Assembly (NCBI GenBank): GCA_910589415.1
Contig: OU342633.1
Location: 43,282,210 to 43,346,209 of the forward strand
Origin: Malachius bipustulatus
Taxonomy: Eukaryota; Arthropoda; Insecta; Coleoptera; Melyridae
DNA: 64,000 nucleotides
Direction of reading: 5' to 3'
Shown here piece by piece: positions 47,301 to 58,325 of this stretch. The position numbers and the translations under genes are program-made. A model generated the notes under the pieces. That model was not told the origin of the DNA and searched no databases. It was given only the letters and a program-made list of their open reading frames with translations. Within the stretch, counting starts at the first letter, position 1, and every line of letters starts with the position of its first letter.

Positions 47301-49949
47301 ACACAGTCAACCGGCGCGGTAGTCGCGGTTTTCTCGTTTATGTCCCTGCTTTTGGCCATTAAAACTTTATAACCGTCGGGCACATCGTTAACGCGACACA
47401 GGGAGAAATCTGAGCTGAGCGTGTAACAACCGACCTCGCTGAAAGTCGGTCCGTTGTAATGGGCCTCGCTGTCAGTCAGCGGATCGGTTTGTTGCGCGAT
47501 CGTCTTGATCTTGATGCTATTTCCCAATCGAGGCCCACTCGATTCGGGCAGAGGAGTCACAAAGTTCCAGCTTTGCAAGGCTTGCTCGCTGACGCCCCAA
47601 GCGGCCTCCATGTCGATCGAAAGAACCGGGTTAGGTTTGGACTGACCGATAGGGGGTAAATTAAGATTATTGAGGACGTGCGGTTGGAGAATGTTGCTTT
47701 CGCTGTTCGCGGGGAAGGGTGAGTCAACTATATAGACGTCATCGTTGTCGTGTGCGGAGTTCGCGGTCTTCGAATCCGAATCGTCGATTTCATTGAAGTC
47801 CATCAAATTAATATTGTCGGTCGATTGAGTGGAAAATCGACTTGGCTTAACCGAGTTCATTTCGGCAACCATCTCATAATAATCTCGACATTGAGAGTCC
47901 GAGCCCGAGCACGGATAAGACAAGTTGCTGCAACTGACGGTTTCGGTGGGGGGAGCAATCGGCGGTATATTCCTCAAAACTGGAGGTGTTTGCTTGATGT
48001 ATCGAAGATTATAAAGCTCCATTAACTTATATCCGTCGTACGGTTTTTCGTATTTCTCCTTCATTCTTTGTATCTTCTCTAGCGGAACGCTGTGCTTGTT
48101 TCTTTTCGCCAACTCTACCACATCGAGTTTCCAATAAGTCTTTGGCTCTAATATTTCGACATAGTAGCCATTTTCCATCGCCATTTGGGCGTACGGTAAC
48201 ATCTCCGGCAGAGCTAAATTAGTGTTATCGATTATGACCGGACTGACACCTTTTCTCATCGCCGAGTGAGCCTTAAACTGATTCTGGTCATGCACTTTTG
48301 GTAGCATCTGACCAACGAACTTATACCGGCCGTCTTTGGTTTGGAAAAACGAATCGGCGCTGCATATGTGCCGCGTGGCGTCGCAATCACTGCCCATCAG
48401 GCTCAAAATTTTGTGAGCCAGATGGGTCTTCCCGCTGCCCGGTAAGCCTCTCAACAAGATCAAAACGCGGTAATTATGCTCGATCGCGTTCAGGACTCTG
48501 TCCATGTTATCGATTTGTAAAAGCTCTTCCCTGACCCGTTGTCGTCTATCCTGCATGTTGACAACGTTCAGTTCCGTTGGAACGGAAATGTCCCTCTTGA
48601 TTGACCGTTTCTTAAAATTTCTGTTCGCCGTCTGCCAATTCTGAGGTGTCGGGTTGTGATTGTGCGTTTTGTGACGGCGGGTTGAGGTCGGCGGCGTCGT
48701 TTTTCCCTGACCCGAATCGCTCCGAGTCATTTCGATTAGTTTCTTTGACGACATGTCGACTGTAAAAAAACGAATTCTATTGTACCGACCTATACAGCGA
48801 CTATAGGTCACTATACAGGGTGATCCCGAAATGGCGGACACGGAATACAGGGTGTTGTAGAGGATGTTCAGAAAGACTAAATTTAAAACAAAAATGTGTT
48901 CCTCGGCTTCGTTACCGAGATATAGGGTGTCCTTTTTCTAAAATTTCAATCGAAATGGCGGTCAAATTTAAACAACCTCCATTGGCAAAATACATGATTT
49001 CACATAACTATAACGATAGTGCTTTGCTTTTTATTTTTTTTATTATCGGGAACGAAATTACAGGCATTCAAAGTTTACCTATTCCCTGTGTTCAACAAGA
49101 TTTTTGAATGTGGCATCGTTGTTCGAATTCGAGATTTTGAATAATATTATCGAATTTGTATCCGCGCAACGATTATTGTTTTAAGCTTTGTTGTGTTTCC
49201 ATTTCATATGTTTCCATGGTAACATCTATCTGGGTATTGTAGACCTACACATTATTGTATGAAGAATGGTATCCAGTGCAGTGTTGTGACTTTATTTTCT
49301 ACAAAAGTGGTTATATCTTGTTATAACCACTTGTTATATCTTGAAATAAAACTTAGACTATTTAATCCACAACAGATGCTGTGGTGCTGTCCGTGTCCGC
49401 CATTTCGGGATCACCCCCTGTATTTATTTATTTCACCACCACATAACATACATAATACCGAAATATTCAAATTAATTACAACAGGTTGTTATCAACTCCA
49501 AATGACACCAATATAAATAACAAAAACTTTCCAGCAAGGAGGCATCATATTACTTGTATTTATTTATTTATTTATTTATTCAGATTCACGGGCGTAGCTC
49601 AATACAAAATAATTTTTTACAATGGTTCGTATATTTAACCGATTGTTATGTATGCTTCAACAGTTTGGCGACCTAACGAAATTGGTTTAATAAGGGAAAT
49701 TGAGACTATTAATAGGAAGTTTTTGAGATACGCAGTGATTAGGGTTGGGATCTTTATGGAGAGTTTGCTATTCCGTTTAAGATTTTATGAACCAATTTAA
49801 GGGCGAAATAATTAAATAAAAGAATTAAGCTCACCATTATAGTTAAAGGCGCAAGCGACAGATTCAATTATGTCAAATGAAATGGATCCGAACTTCTCTA
49901 CTAGTCTACCTAGCACTGCTTTTTCTTGGGGCGTCCGTTGTGAAGACAT
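41317..49949 (-). CDS. NEDD4-binding protein 2-like: P-loop kinase, CUE-like, DUF1771 and Smr domains
   Basis: Five exons (49949-49835, 48759-47152, 43487-42550, 42398-41956, 41461-41317) join in frame to 1082 residues. Exon 1 (MSSQRTPQEKAVLGRLVEKF...) with the start of exon 2 (FNYNVDMSSKKLIEM) resembles the N-terminal CUE domain of N4BP2. A P-loop kinase follows, with Walker A GLPGSGKTHLA at about residues 143-153 and VIIDNTNLALPEM further on, as in N4BP2 and polynucleotide-kinase-like proteins. Exon 3 carries a second CUE/UBA-like stretch (FPDFDKISMAEVLKANDYKY). Exon 4 has DUF1771 (EVQNIRSHGNKFYQDRVRFS) and the Smr domain (LDLHGL, IITGRGANSKNG), completed by exon 5. Known relatives have ATP-binding, 5'-kinase and nicking activity; the cellular role is unclear. 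The 3.7-kb and 1.1-kb introns are full of repeats. Confidence 0.9.
43488..47151. repeat. Repeat-filled 3.7-kb intron of the N4BP2-like gene
   Basis: No exon was found inside. It contains CACCCC-rich islands near 43640-43740 and 45270-45350 resembling ends of a larger element. A palindrome of about 500 bp at 45835-46340 has arms of about 235 bp around a loop near 46080; GAGCCACCGTTTCTGAG and CTCAGAAACGGTGGCTC form the apex. Three degenerate tandem units lie at about 46480-46990. The rest is low-complexity A/T-rich DNA. Confidence 0.65.
46480..46990. repeat. Three degenerate tandem units of about 175 bp
   Basis: Each unit contains a TATTTCAAAATTCTCAA word, then a TGTGAACTTTAACTATTTGC-like stretch, then GCTACATTTTCAGAG or a decayed version. 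They begin near 46580, 46747 and 46925. The copies are diverged and the outer limits are approximate. Confidence 0.6.
48816..49420. mobile_element. TIR element in intron 1 of the N4BP2-like gene, CAGGGTGATCCC ends
   Basis: The left end is CAGGGTGATCCCGAAATGGC; the right end is the complement with one extra C (GGGATCACCCCCTG). TA flanks both sides (TATA left, TATT right). The terminal repeats are about 28 bp. It lies in the 1.1-kb first intron of the N4BP2-like gene (48760-49834). The 85-codon open frame inside has no recognisable domain. Confidence 0.8.
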
Positions 49950-51050
49950 TGTCACCAAATTTCTTAAACAATAAATTAGATAAATCAGACCCGATTAAGT
50001 TGAAAATATTTACAAAATGATCAAGCAGAAGTAAGCATAATAGAGGCTCGGTGTCTCTGGTAATCTAATCTCTGAGATTATGTTTCACTACTTGAACTTC
50101 CAAGCTAGCATATTTATAGATAAGGAAACTGAAGTCAGCACTCTTCAAATTAATGATACAATCATAATTGAAAATGAGGACGTGGTTTTCGCAGTGAAAA
50201 AATTAAAAAAAAAAAACATCGAAAGTTATTAAATAATATCCAAACCAGAAATTGTGGAATTTCCATTCAATTAGCTAATAACAGGTCTTGGTTTTTTATT
50301 TAGATATCGCGCATCTACCTATTAAATCGATTATTATGTAGAAAAAATAAATATGAAATTGTCTCAAGAAAATTATCTTAATATCAAGGCAAAAATTCCA
50401 AGTTTGACAACAATGTAAGTACAACCCTTTAACTTTTCATATTGCCAATTATTATTAAAACTTTATTTTATTTTTCAGTTTCAATTTAAGAAGAATAAAA
50501 CAACCAGGAAAAAAACTAAAAAAAAAATATATGAAAACCCCCTGACAGTTTAATGTAGGTTGAATTCCACCAAAAAAATCCGTAAATCTACATATAGACA
50601 ATCAAATCTGACAACGCTGCATAGATGCGACCTCTCACTAGCTAATTAAGCGGTTAAATTATATTTTTATCACAATCTGGCTTTAATATTATTAACTGAC
50701 TTCTCGAGACTTTTAGACCAGAAAGCAATCCTGTTTGATCATTTTCAACAGCGGCGGCTTTTCATATGAAGTGAGTGAAGTGCTACTTCTTGTATTCTTC
50801 AATAAATAATCCGTTTTTAAATTGTTATAAGTTTCTCTTATTAGTAATAATTGATAAATTGTTTTTATATGAAATTTAATATAAAGCGCCAAAGTCTATT
50901 TTTTGTGAGATTCCTTCAGCTGGATTTTTTTTATATTTGCAAGGTTCGGGTCAGTCCAAAAATTCTAGCTTTTTTGAGTCTGTCAAAACAGACTTGCAAA
51001 AATATTAATTAATTTGATCTGAACAGATTTCGCAAAAATAGAATTTTAAA
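49950..51050. other. Intergenic, upstream of the N4BP2-like gene
   Basis: AT-rich with (ATTT)n tracts just outside at 49557-49580. The minus-strand promoter of the N4BP2-like gene may lie here, unless its 5' UTR is spliced from an exon further right. No TATA box or gene was recognised. Confidence 0.4.
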
Positions 51051-51800
51051 GCTAACCGTATGCTGCAAAAAACCGAGCTGACTGGATTTTGAAAAAAAAA
51101 ATCGAATTTTTGAGCTGACCGAACCTGCAAAAAGATGAGCTGAGCGAACTTTGCACAAATTTAATTTTGGATCTAACCGGATCTTGTACCACTGGACTTG
51201 CAAAAAAAAAAACCGAGCTGACCGGGCTGTGCAAACCGAACTTGCAAAAAATCGAGCCGACCAGATTTTTCAAAAATGAAATTTTAGAGCTGACCGGATT
51301 TCGCAAAAAAAAACCGAGTTGACCGGACCTCGCAAAAAAATCGAATTTTTGAGCTGACCGGGCCTGCAAAAAGATGAGCTGACCTGACTTTGTAAAAAAT
51401 TGAATTTTAGAGCTCACCGAACTTGCAAAAAATCGAATTTTGGATCTAACCGGACCTTATCAGACCGTACTTGCAGAAAAAAAACCGAGCTGACCGGATT
51501 GTGCAAACCGAACTTGCAAAAAAATCGAGCCGACCAGATTTTTCAAAAATGAAATTTTAGAGCTGACCGGATTTCGCAAAAAAACCGAGCTGACCGGACT
51601 TTGCAAAAAAATCGAATTTTTGAGCTGACCGGGCCTGCAAAAAGATGAGCTGACCTGACTTTGTAAAAAATTGAATTTTAGAGCTCACCGAACTTGCAAA
51701 AAATTGAATTTTGGATCTAACCGGACCTTATCAAACCGTACTTGCAGAAAAAAAAACGAGCTGACCGGACTTTGCCAAAATCGACAAAAAATCAAAAATT
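51050..51800 (+). repeat. Higher-order tandem repeat, 272-bp unit of about 40-bp monomers
   Basis: The basic monomer is GAGCTGACCGGACTTGCAAA followed by an A-run and TCGAATTTT. Distinct monomer variants recur in the same order at a spacing of about 272 bp: GCCGACCAGATTTTTC at 51256 and 51529; GAGCTGACCGGGCCTGC at 51351 and 51622; GGATCTAACCGGACCTTATC at about 51442 and 51714. Roughly 2.7 higher-order units are present. Open frames across it are by-products of the repeat. Confidence 0.85.
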
Positions 51801-52907
51801 TTGAGCTCTCCAGGACCAGACCTTAAACCCGTGTAGAATCAACACTTCAATAACTTTGCAATTCACGAGCCGCCACTGATTTTCAATTAAATTAAAGATA
51901 AAAAAACAATAAAAAAATTGAAAGAAAATAAGTAGCAGAGAAAAAATATTTAATCAAGCAAAAAAGCGAGCAGCTCTCGCATGCAACTGAAGCAAACTTT
52001 ACGACCTAAACTAATGTTAGTTTCCGATTCCGGATCCGCATCTTAAGGGCAAAAATATCTGCAACGAGAAGGATTTTTTTCGGCGCTATTTCGCACCCTG
52101 AAGATGGGATCCAAAAAGGGTTTTATTCGCTAAAATTACCTTATATGCGTACGGGATCATTTTTATTGTTCCTGTAAGCTTCCGCTCTCATATTTGCTCA
52201 TTTAATAAACCCTCAAAATTACCTGGGTCCTGACTCAAATACTCACGTAATAAAATCCACATACTTTAATAATTATTCCCTTCAGACCATAGCTAAAAGG
52301 TATATCAATAAAGAATATCAAACTGAACTACTCTAATTATTAATTATGAATATGATGATTAAATCTAATAAGGTGATCGTAATCTGAGATATGAAAAGAG
52401 CAATGCAGATAATTTCCCCTTTTATAGAATAATATGAGATTCTTGCTGTGATAATTTTGAATTCTGTACAATAAAATGAAGAAATATTCAGAAGGTAAGT
52501 AATTTTTCTGGAAACGTCCTATATTAGACTATTTAAAAAAATCGTTTGATGGGTTTTCCATTTAGTCGTAGAGAAAATAGCGGCTTCTACTAGCAGATTC
52601 ACTGGGACTCCAGTGCATTAAAAAAATAATTAATTACTCCTCTCAATCTTTTCGAGATATACTTTCAAGATTAAATTCAAGTTTCTTTACAAAAAAAAGT
52701 AAAAAATTTAAAAATAATTTTTTTATATTAAAAAAAATTAATAAAATTTATTTAATTAAAAAAAAAGAACTTCAAGTAACGTAACACTTCATGATGGGTT
52801 ATAATCTCATTTTTATGTTTTACTTTACTTATAATCAAGGTATTTGAAAAACATCTACATGACTCTCTATTATCTTATCTCCTCGATTATCTCTAATAAT
52901 AGGTAGG
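51801..52907. other. Intergenic, nothing recognised
   Basis: AT-rich DNA with A/T homopolymer runs near 52690-52770. No gene or defined repeat boundary was seen. Confidence 0.4.
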
Positions 52908-52911
52908 TATA

Positions 52912-53456
52912 CAGGGTGTTTTTTTTTTGGAGGTGCTAGAGAATGACAAAATAAGTGAACTTTTCTCAAAAAATATTTTCCAAAAAGGCATAGTAACGGA
53001 GGTAGAAGTTTTGCAGACGCAGAAAAATGTTTAACCTGCTCTAATAGCTCGGAAACAATACCTAATATCGAAATTTTGCAAGAGTAGTTTTCTTTTTAAA
53101 TTAGAACGTATAATCTAATAATGTGATCACCTTTGAAAAATATTCAAAGGCGTAGAAGATGGGGTGGGGAAATGGGGGCCACCACCCACTATCTATCACG
53201 CCACTGGACCGTTTTGGAAAAAGTTATTACCGGTAAACAATAGGTATCTACTTCAAAACTATGTGTACGATATTTGAACGACATCGCTCAAGCGGCCCTA
53301 AAGTTATTCCCGGAATTCGATTTTCATACTTCAACTTTTGAAGACTTGAAATTCTCAACTTTGAAAATTATTTTATGGAGAATGTCCACTTATTTTGCGA
53401 TTCACCAATTCTATCACCTCCTAAAATAACACTGGTAAAAAAAATTGAACACCCTA
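52912..53456. mobile_element. TIR element, CAGGGTGTTTTTT / TAGGGTGTTCAAT ends
   Basis: The left end is CAGGGTG followed by a T-run and GGAGGTGCTAGAGAATGAC. The right end is complementary with a TAGGGTG terminus and GGAGGTGATAGAATTGG. TATA lies at 52908-52911 and again after the right end. It stands immediately before the next CAGGGTG element at 53465. It is non-coding. Confidence 0.7.
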
Positions 53457-53673
53457 TATATATACAGGGTGATCAGTAACTCGCGCACTCCAAATACAGG
53501 GCGATATAGGACCTATTAAAATTAAGGATATTCTGCCAAAAAAATTGAATCCAACGATTGGTTTTCAAGTTACAGAGTGTCCCTCATCCGAGTTTAAAAG
53601 TAATTTTTTCAATAACCGTGATAAAAATTAATGAAAATTCAGGTTACTGTAATGTCTGGAACAGATACCATAT

Positions 53674-56168
53674 CGACGATGTCACGACAAAAAGGCGTAA
53701 GCGCCAAAATTTGTAAAATTACGTTATGGTACCTACTTGAAGAGGAAAATACGCCCAATCCACTAACACGACTGCTATAACCGTCATAAATTCGTATCGT
53801 GACATATCCCAGTTCAAATTTCCTTTTTGATGTTTTATTTTAAGAAGGCGTAAACGACATTTTCCTGTGCATTATCAATGAATTTTCAATTGACTGTTTT
53901 TACTTTAATTATGATCTATTGAGAGAAAACTAACTATTTCATGATAAAACCTCTTAATTATGTACCAAAAACACTCATACTATTTAAATCTACATCGTGA
54001 TTTATTTTAATAATGCTGTATGAAAAAAATGTTTCTGAATGGTGCTTACGCCTTTTTCAGAAAATGGAAACTCGCGGGCGAAGAATTTTGAATTTGGTTT
54101 TGAAAGAAGAGACAAAGAATCTCGTTACAAATAATTGTCCTAATAATATTGAAGATAATAACATTGATCACTTATTATTAAATGATATAGTTTTCCTGGA
54201 TCAATGTGAAACCGTTGATACAAAAATCAATTTTGAAACTACTAAAAATACTCTAGATTGTCATGATCATGAAAGTGAAGTAAACAGTGATAATTAATTA
54301 ACAATTAACAATTAATTAACACAATAACTAGTGAAAATTCCGAAAAAGAGGCATGTGACATAGCACTGAACGAATATCCATCTTCAGATAAAATAATTGT
54401 CGTTAAGCCAAACTATAAAATTGTAGACTACTCAGACAGTGACTCTAATGTTAGTTCAAACTCCGAAAATTTAGAAACTGACACATTAGAGCCAATAAGA
54501 ATGCTGGATTGCAATAATTCTGAATCTAGCATTACTGACAGCACCGACTATGATTTCCGTAAAACGAAAAAGAACAATGGCTGAATCTTCTTGAAGAAAC
54601 TTAGCGTACCAAGATTATTTCATAAAGGATTACGTTCAAACTAGAGTTTGCTTACAGTTTTTTGTAAATACGTTAGATATTACACAGAAACTAGTCCGAA
54701 ATGCAATAAAAGGAAAAGTGCAAGAAAATCTGGACAAGAGGAGTAAGCATTCACTAAAAAATTCATTAAATCTCTACCGACAGTGCCTTCACATTATTGT
54801 AGAGGGTCCAGCACCAGATTGTACCTTCCTGCAGAAGTTAAGTTAAGACGATTTCAAATCTTTATAGAATATACACATTGACCATGCAAAACGATAATAA
54901 AAAACCACTTGGAATTTCCCCATTCAAAAAGTTTTTTAAAAGGGATTATAATATTGGAATTCATGTCCCTAAAAAAGACCTATAGGTTGCATTTGCGAGA
55001 GATACAAAAATATGTCAGAAATTGATAAAACAGAACAGGAGAAAGAGAAATATAGGCCAAATTGATGTTTCTGAGTGAACAACAAAAATCAGCAAAGGAG
55101 GGATTTTTAGTTGCATCTTTCGATCTAGAAAAGGTTTTAAGCACTCCTCATTCGAATTTTCTAGAAAATACGCATTTTATAATTTCACGATTTACGAAAG
55201 TAAAACCCAAAATGGATACTGCTATCTTTGGGGGGAAAAAGATGGAAAGCGAGGTGTTAATGAAATTTGCAGCAATTTGTATTCATATTTATGTCGTGTA
55301 GATAAAAGTGGTTCATATCAAATTGTGAGCTTGTTCTGTGATAACTGTCCAGGATAGAATAAAAATCGTTATACACTATCAAAGCTTTTGCACTTCTTGA
55401 AAAACTCAGAAACCTTTCAAGAAGTTATTCTAACCTATTAGTGGCAGGACACACCTGCATGCCGGTTGACAGTGTTCATGCTGTTATTGAGAAGAACATA
55501 AGAGGCATGAATATCCAAGCGCCCTCTGAGTGGGCTACAATTATTAGAAATGCTCGAAAAAAACCTAGACCTTATGATGTATTCCAGTTAAATTTTGCAA
55601 ATTTTTTCGACTGGAAAGCTCTAACAGTACCCAGAAAAATGAAAACAATTGACGGAGTCGACATCAAATTATCTGACATTAAAAGAGCCAAAATTTCAAA
55701 AGCTGATACAGAAAGCTAATTTATTTCACTGTCCTACGAGCCAGAAAGTGTCTTTTACAAAATCGTATGGCCTTTAAGAAAGATGACTGTTGTCCCGCAA
55801 CTATATTTTTCAGAATTGCCAATTAAACACAGTAGAAAGACCTAAATCAGTGTCAAAAATACGAGGACGTAAGCTCGAATCAAAATCAAAAAATGTGCAG
55901 TTGCAAAGACGTAAGTATCCCTCAAAAAGGCGTATTCACCAGCTCTAACATTTTAAAAAGGCTTAAGCGACTTTTATTTAAATAAAATGAACATTGTAAA
56001 AATTAAACGCCATTATTGTTTATCAAAATAAATTATCTGCTTAAACAATCTGTTCACTAGCAAAAAAATTTTAACTTCAACGTGAAGATTTCACCCTATG
56101 ACCATTTTTTTGCTTCTCCTGTAAAATTTTATGTTTGCCGCTTACGCCTTTTTGTCGTGACGGCGTCG
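53674..56168 (+). mobile_element. 2.5-kb DNA transposon with DUF7869-like protein remnants, 4-bp ATAT TSD
   Basis: The ends are CGACGATGTCACGACAAAAA (left) and, on the minus strand, CGACGCCGTCACGACAAAAA. The match extends through GGCGTAAGCG, giving a terminal repeat of about 30 bp. ATAT stands on both sides (53670-53673 and 56169-56172) but only once in the empty copy at 11357, which proves the 4-bp duplication. Between the ends lies a decayed gene (separate entry). The word AAAAAGGCGTAAGCG recurs inside near 53842, 54046 (complement), 55926 and 55956, as expected for binding sites used by a transposase. I cannot name the superfamily with confidence. Confidence 0.85.
54013..55719 (+). pseudogene. 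Decayed transposon gene resembling DUF7869-family proteins
   Basis: Fragments in several frames line up in the order seen in a widespread insect protein family that I recognise as DUF7869-type. They are CLQFFVNTLDIT (about 54640); VPSHYCRG and YLPAEVKLRRF (about 54782-54855); ASFDLEKVLSTPHSN (about 55113); GVNEICSNLYSYLC (about 55252); LFCDNCPGQ (about 55332) interrupted by a stop and then NKNRYTLSKLLHFLK; and AGHTCMPVDSVHAVIEKNIR (from 55444). The FDL, CDNC and GHT...IE motifs are spaced like the acidic residues of an RNase H-like transposase. That is inference. Several frameshifts and in-frame stops show the gene is dead. The N-terminal acidic ORF (54013-54297) probably belongs to it. Confidence 0.65.
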
Positions 56169-56512
56169 ATATAATTCATCAATTTTTTTTATCATAAAAC
56201 CTCTTTACAGAGGAATTGAGAATGTTGGAAATTGATACCATACCTAAATCTGAACGAAATTTAAAGTTTGGCAACCGCCTAAACTCAACTTGGAATATAA
56301 AATATTCAAAAGGCTTCGTTGCTATGGAAATAAAAATACCATCTAACCCGAACTTACTCACATGTTCAGTGCAGTGTTGCCACCTTTTTTTTACAAAAAT
56401 GATCATATCTTCGGTACAAAAGAACTTACAACACTGCGTTAAGAAAATTTACCACTCTTAAGAAGTGAAGTTTACCGCAGCATGCTCTGAGTGCGCGAGT
56501 TACTGATCACCC

Positions 56513-56759
56513 AGTTGAATTTCCTATATTCAGGAAATGCTTCGTACTTCAATTAGCACAACTACTGTTCAAAATTTCAAATTATTTCATTTCAATCAGC
56601 GATTTTTTTTATATTAAAAAAAAAATTCTTAAAACTTTAACACCCTGTATTTTCTCAACGAAGCATTTCCTGAATATAGTTCATAAAGCAAACTCATATG
56701 ATTTTTCGATTGTCTATCGTTCCTCGGAGTTAACAAGATAAAACCTGAATCATCCTGTA
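56513..56759. repeat. Inverted-repeat fragment between transposons
   Basis: CTATATTCAGGAAATGCTTC near 56525 pairs with GAAGCATTTCCTGAATATAG near 56661, and a CACCCTGTA terminus stands at 56641-56649. It is probably the remains of another CAGGGTG-type element. Confidence 0.55.
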
Positions 56760-56761
56760 TA

Positions 56762-57278
56762 CAGGGTGTTAAGATAATGACGGATAAACTCTTCAGTACA
56801 TTGTAGGGGACACTCAGTAGAGTACGGGAAAAAAAAAAAATTCTGGTCTTCAATTTGATGAGATAAAAAATGCCAAAGTTAACATTTTACTATCTTTGTT
56901 TTTCGGTATTTGCAAAAACTAAATGATTTTACAGATATAAAAAGGGTACTTTAATCGTTATCAATTAAAAAAATTGCTTAAGATGTTTTACTTAAGGTTT
57001 GAAAAATTTAATAAGATCTTTTTTTCTTTTCCAAGATGCTGAAAAAAGCATTTGGCAACAACGGTTTTGATACTTCACTACCTACATTGTTAGAAATTAG
57101 ACGAAATTACCAAATAGCAATTGTTATCGTGTTAAACGTTGCCAAATTTATTGTTCAATATTTTGCTTATATCTTTTAAAATGTAGCTCTGGATTTTTTA
57201 AAATTATTTTTCCCGTACTTTACTGAGTGTCCCCTACAATGTACTGAAGAGTTTATCCGTCATTTTCTTAACACCCTG
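56762..57278. mobile_element. TIR element, CAGGGTGTTAAGA ends
   Basis: Terminal repeats of about 70 bp start CAGGGTGTTAAGATAATGAC and run through GACGGATAAACTCTTCAGTA to the CCCGTAC motif. TA flanks each side. No coding content. Confidence 0.85.
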
Positions 57279-57289
57279 TATGTAGTAAC

Positions 57290-58325
57290 AAATTTTACCT
57301 GGTGTTTAAGGGTTTTTGTGGAGCAAATTTTTTTTTTTTTTTTTCTCTGGATCGTAATAGACATTTTTCTACACGACCTTTTGAAGGTCTGGTGCCAATG
57401 GAATCAGTACGTTTTAAAATAAAATGAAAAAAGTGGACAGATCTACTGATTTTCAAAATTAGTTAGCTGATGTGTTTGTTGACTGACGTCTAACAAATCT
57501 CTGACATTTCAATAATACTAGAATGCTTAAATCAGTTTTAAATCTTGAACTAACACTATCTTTTTGATAATTATTGCTAAAATTAAGAGAAGACGACACT
57601 ACTTCTTGTAGAAAGCAATCTATGGTAAATATCTAGATGAGCGGCATGGGTATAGGGCGAAATGGCTTATACTATCGGATAGCTCGTGTCTCTAGGAGTA
57701 TCAAGGTACCATTGAATTTTTGCGCCGGCAAGTAATAGTCGAGATATAAGGCCTTAAAGTGTCATCCTTGCCCTAATACGTGTATTCGTCATATGATTGC
57801 GCTCGACGTGCTCGAACAGGAAACGCTCGATTGTCGTGTGCCCGACGGATAAGCGAGCTGCCTGTTCGCGCGTATAATGTTTGAATACACGTATTAGGGC
57901 AAGGATGAAACTTTAAGGCCTTATATCTCGACTATTACTTGCCGGCGCAAAAATTCAATGGTACCTTGATACTCCTAGAAACACGAGCTATCCGATAGTA
58001 TAAGCCATTTCGCCCTATACCCATGCTGCTCATCTAGATATTCACCAAAATAACAAGACAAGAAGTATAAAAATCTAAAGCAAATGTTCAAACTATCAAA
58101 ATTTCAGTTTTGATAGACGTCAGTTCAGTGAACAAACACATCAGCCAAACTAGTTTTGAAAATTAGTAAAAATCGCTGCACTTTTTTTCATTTTATTTAA
58201 AAAGTATCGCTTCCATTGGCACCAGACCTTCAAAAGGTCGTGTAGAATAATGTCTATTACGATCCAGAAAGAAAATAATTCATAAATTTGCTCCAGGAAT
58301 ACCATTAACACAAGGTAAAGTTTTT
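57290..58325. mobile_element. 1-kb foldback element with about 430-bp arms
   Basis: The left arm (TTTACCTGGTGTTTAAGGG, CGACCTTTTGAAGGTCTGG) pairs with the right arm ending near 58325. The inner portions (GAGCGGCATGGGTATAGGGC and TCGAGATATAAGGCCTTAAA) are also paired. The loop at about 57790-57880 is GC- and CpG-rich (CGCTCGACGTGCTCGAACAG), unlike the rest. The arms match closely enough to suggest a young element or ongoing homogenisation. The exact ends and TSD are uncertain. Confidence 0.8.

Larger units (their letters stand above)
53465..56512. mobile_element. CAGGGTGATC TIR element split by a 2.5-kb transposon
   Basis: The outer sequence 53465-53673 plus 56169-56512 is a second copy of the 568-bp element at 11357-11924. 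Both copies share GATCAGTAACTCGCGCACTC, the CCTCATCCGAGTTTAAA region and GAGTGCGCGAGTTACTGATC. The left end is intact after TATA; the right end has lost its last bases (CACCC then AGTTG). The transposon at 53674-56168 interrupts it at a site that reads ACCATATAATTCATC in the uninterrupted copy. Confidence 0.9.

Noticed and set aside
51052..51417. Minus-strand open frame of 121 codons rich in Phe and Ser
   Set aside because: It is a reading of the 272-bp tandem repeat; the peptide is repetitive because the DNA is.
53674..56168. piggyBac identity for the 2.5-kb transposon
   Set aside because: The target duplication is ATAT rather than TTAA, the ends do not resemble piggyBac, and the protein motifs fit the DUF7869-like family instead.
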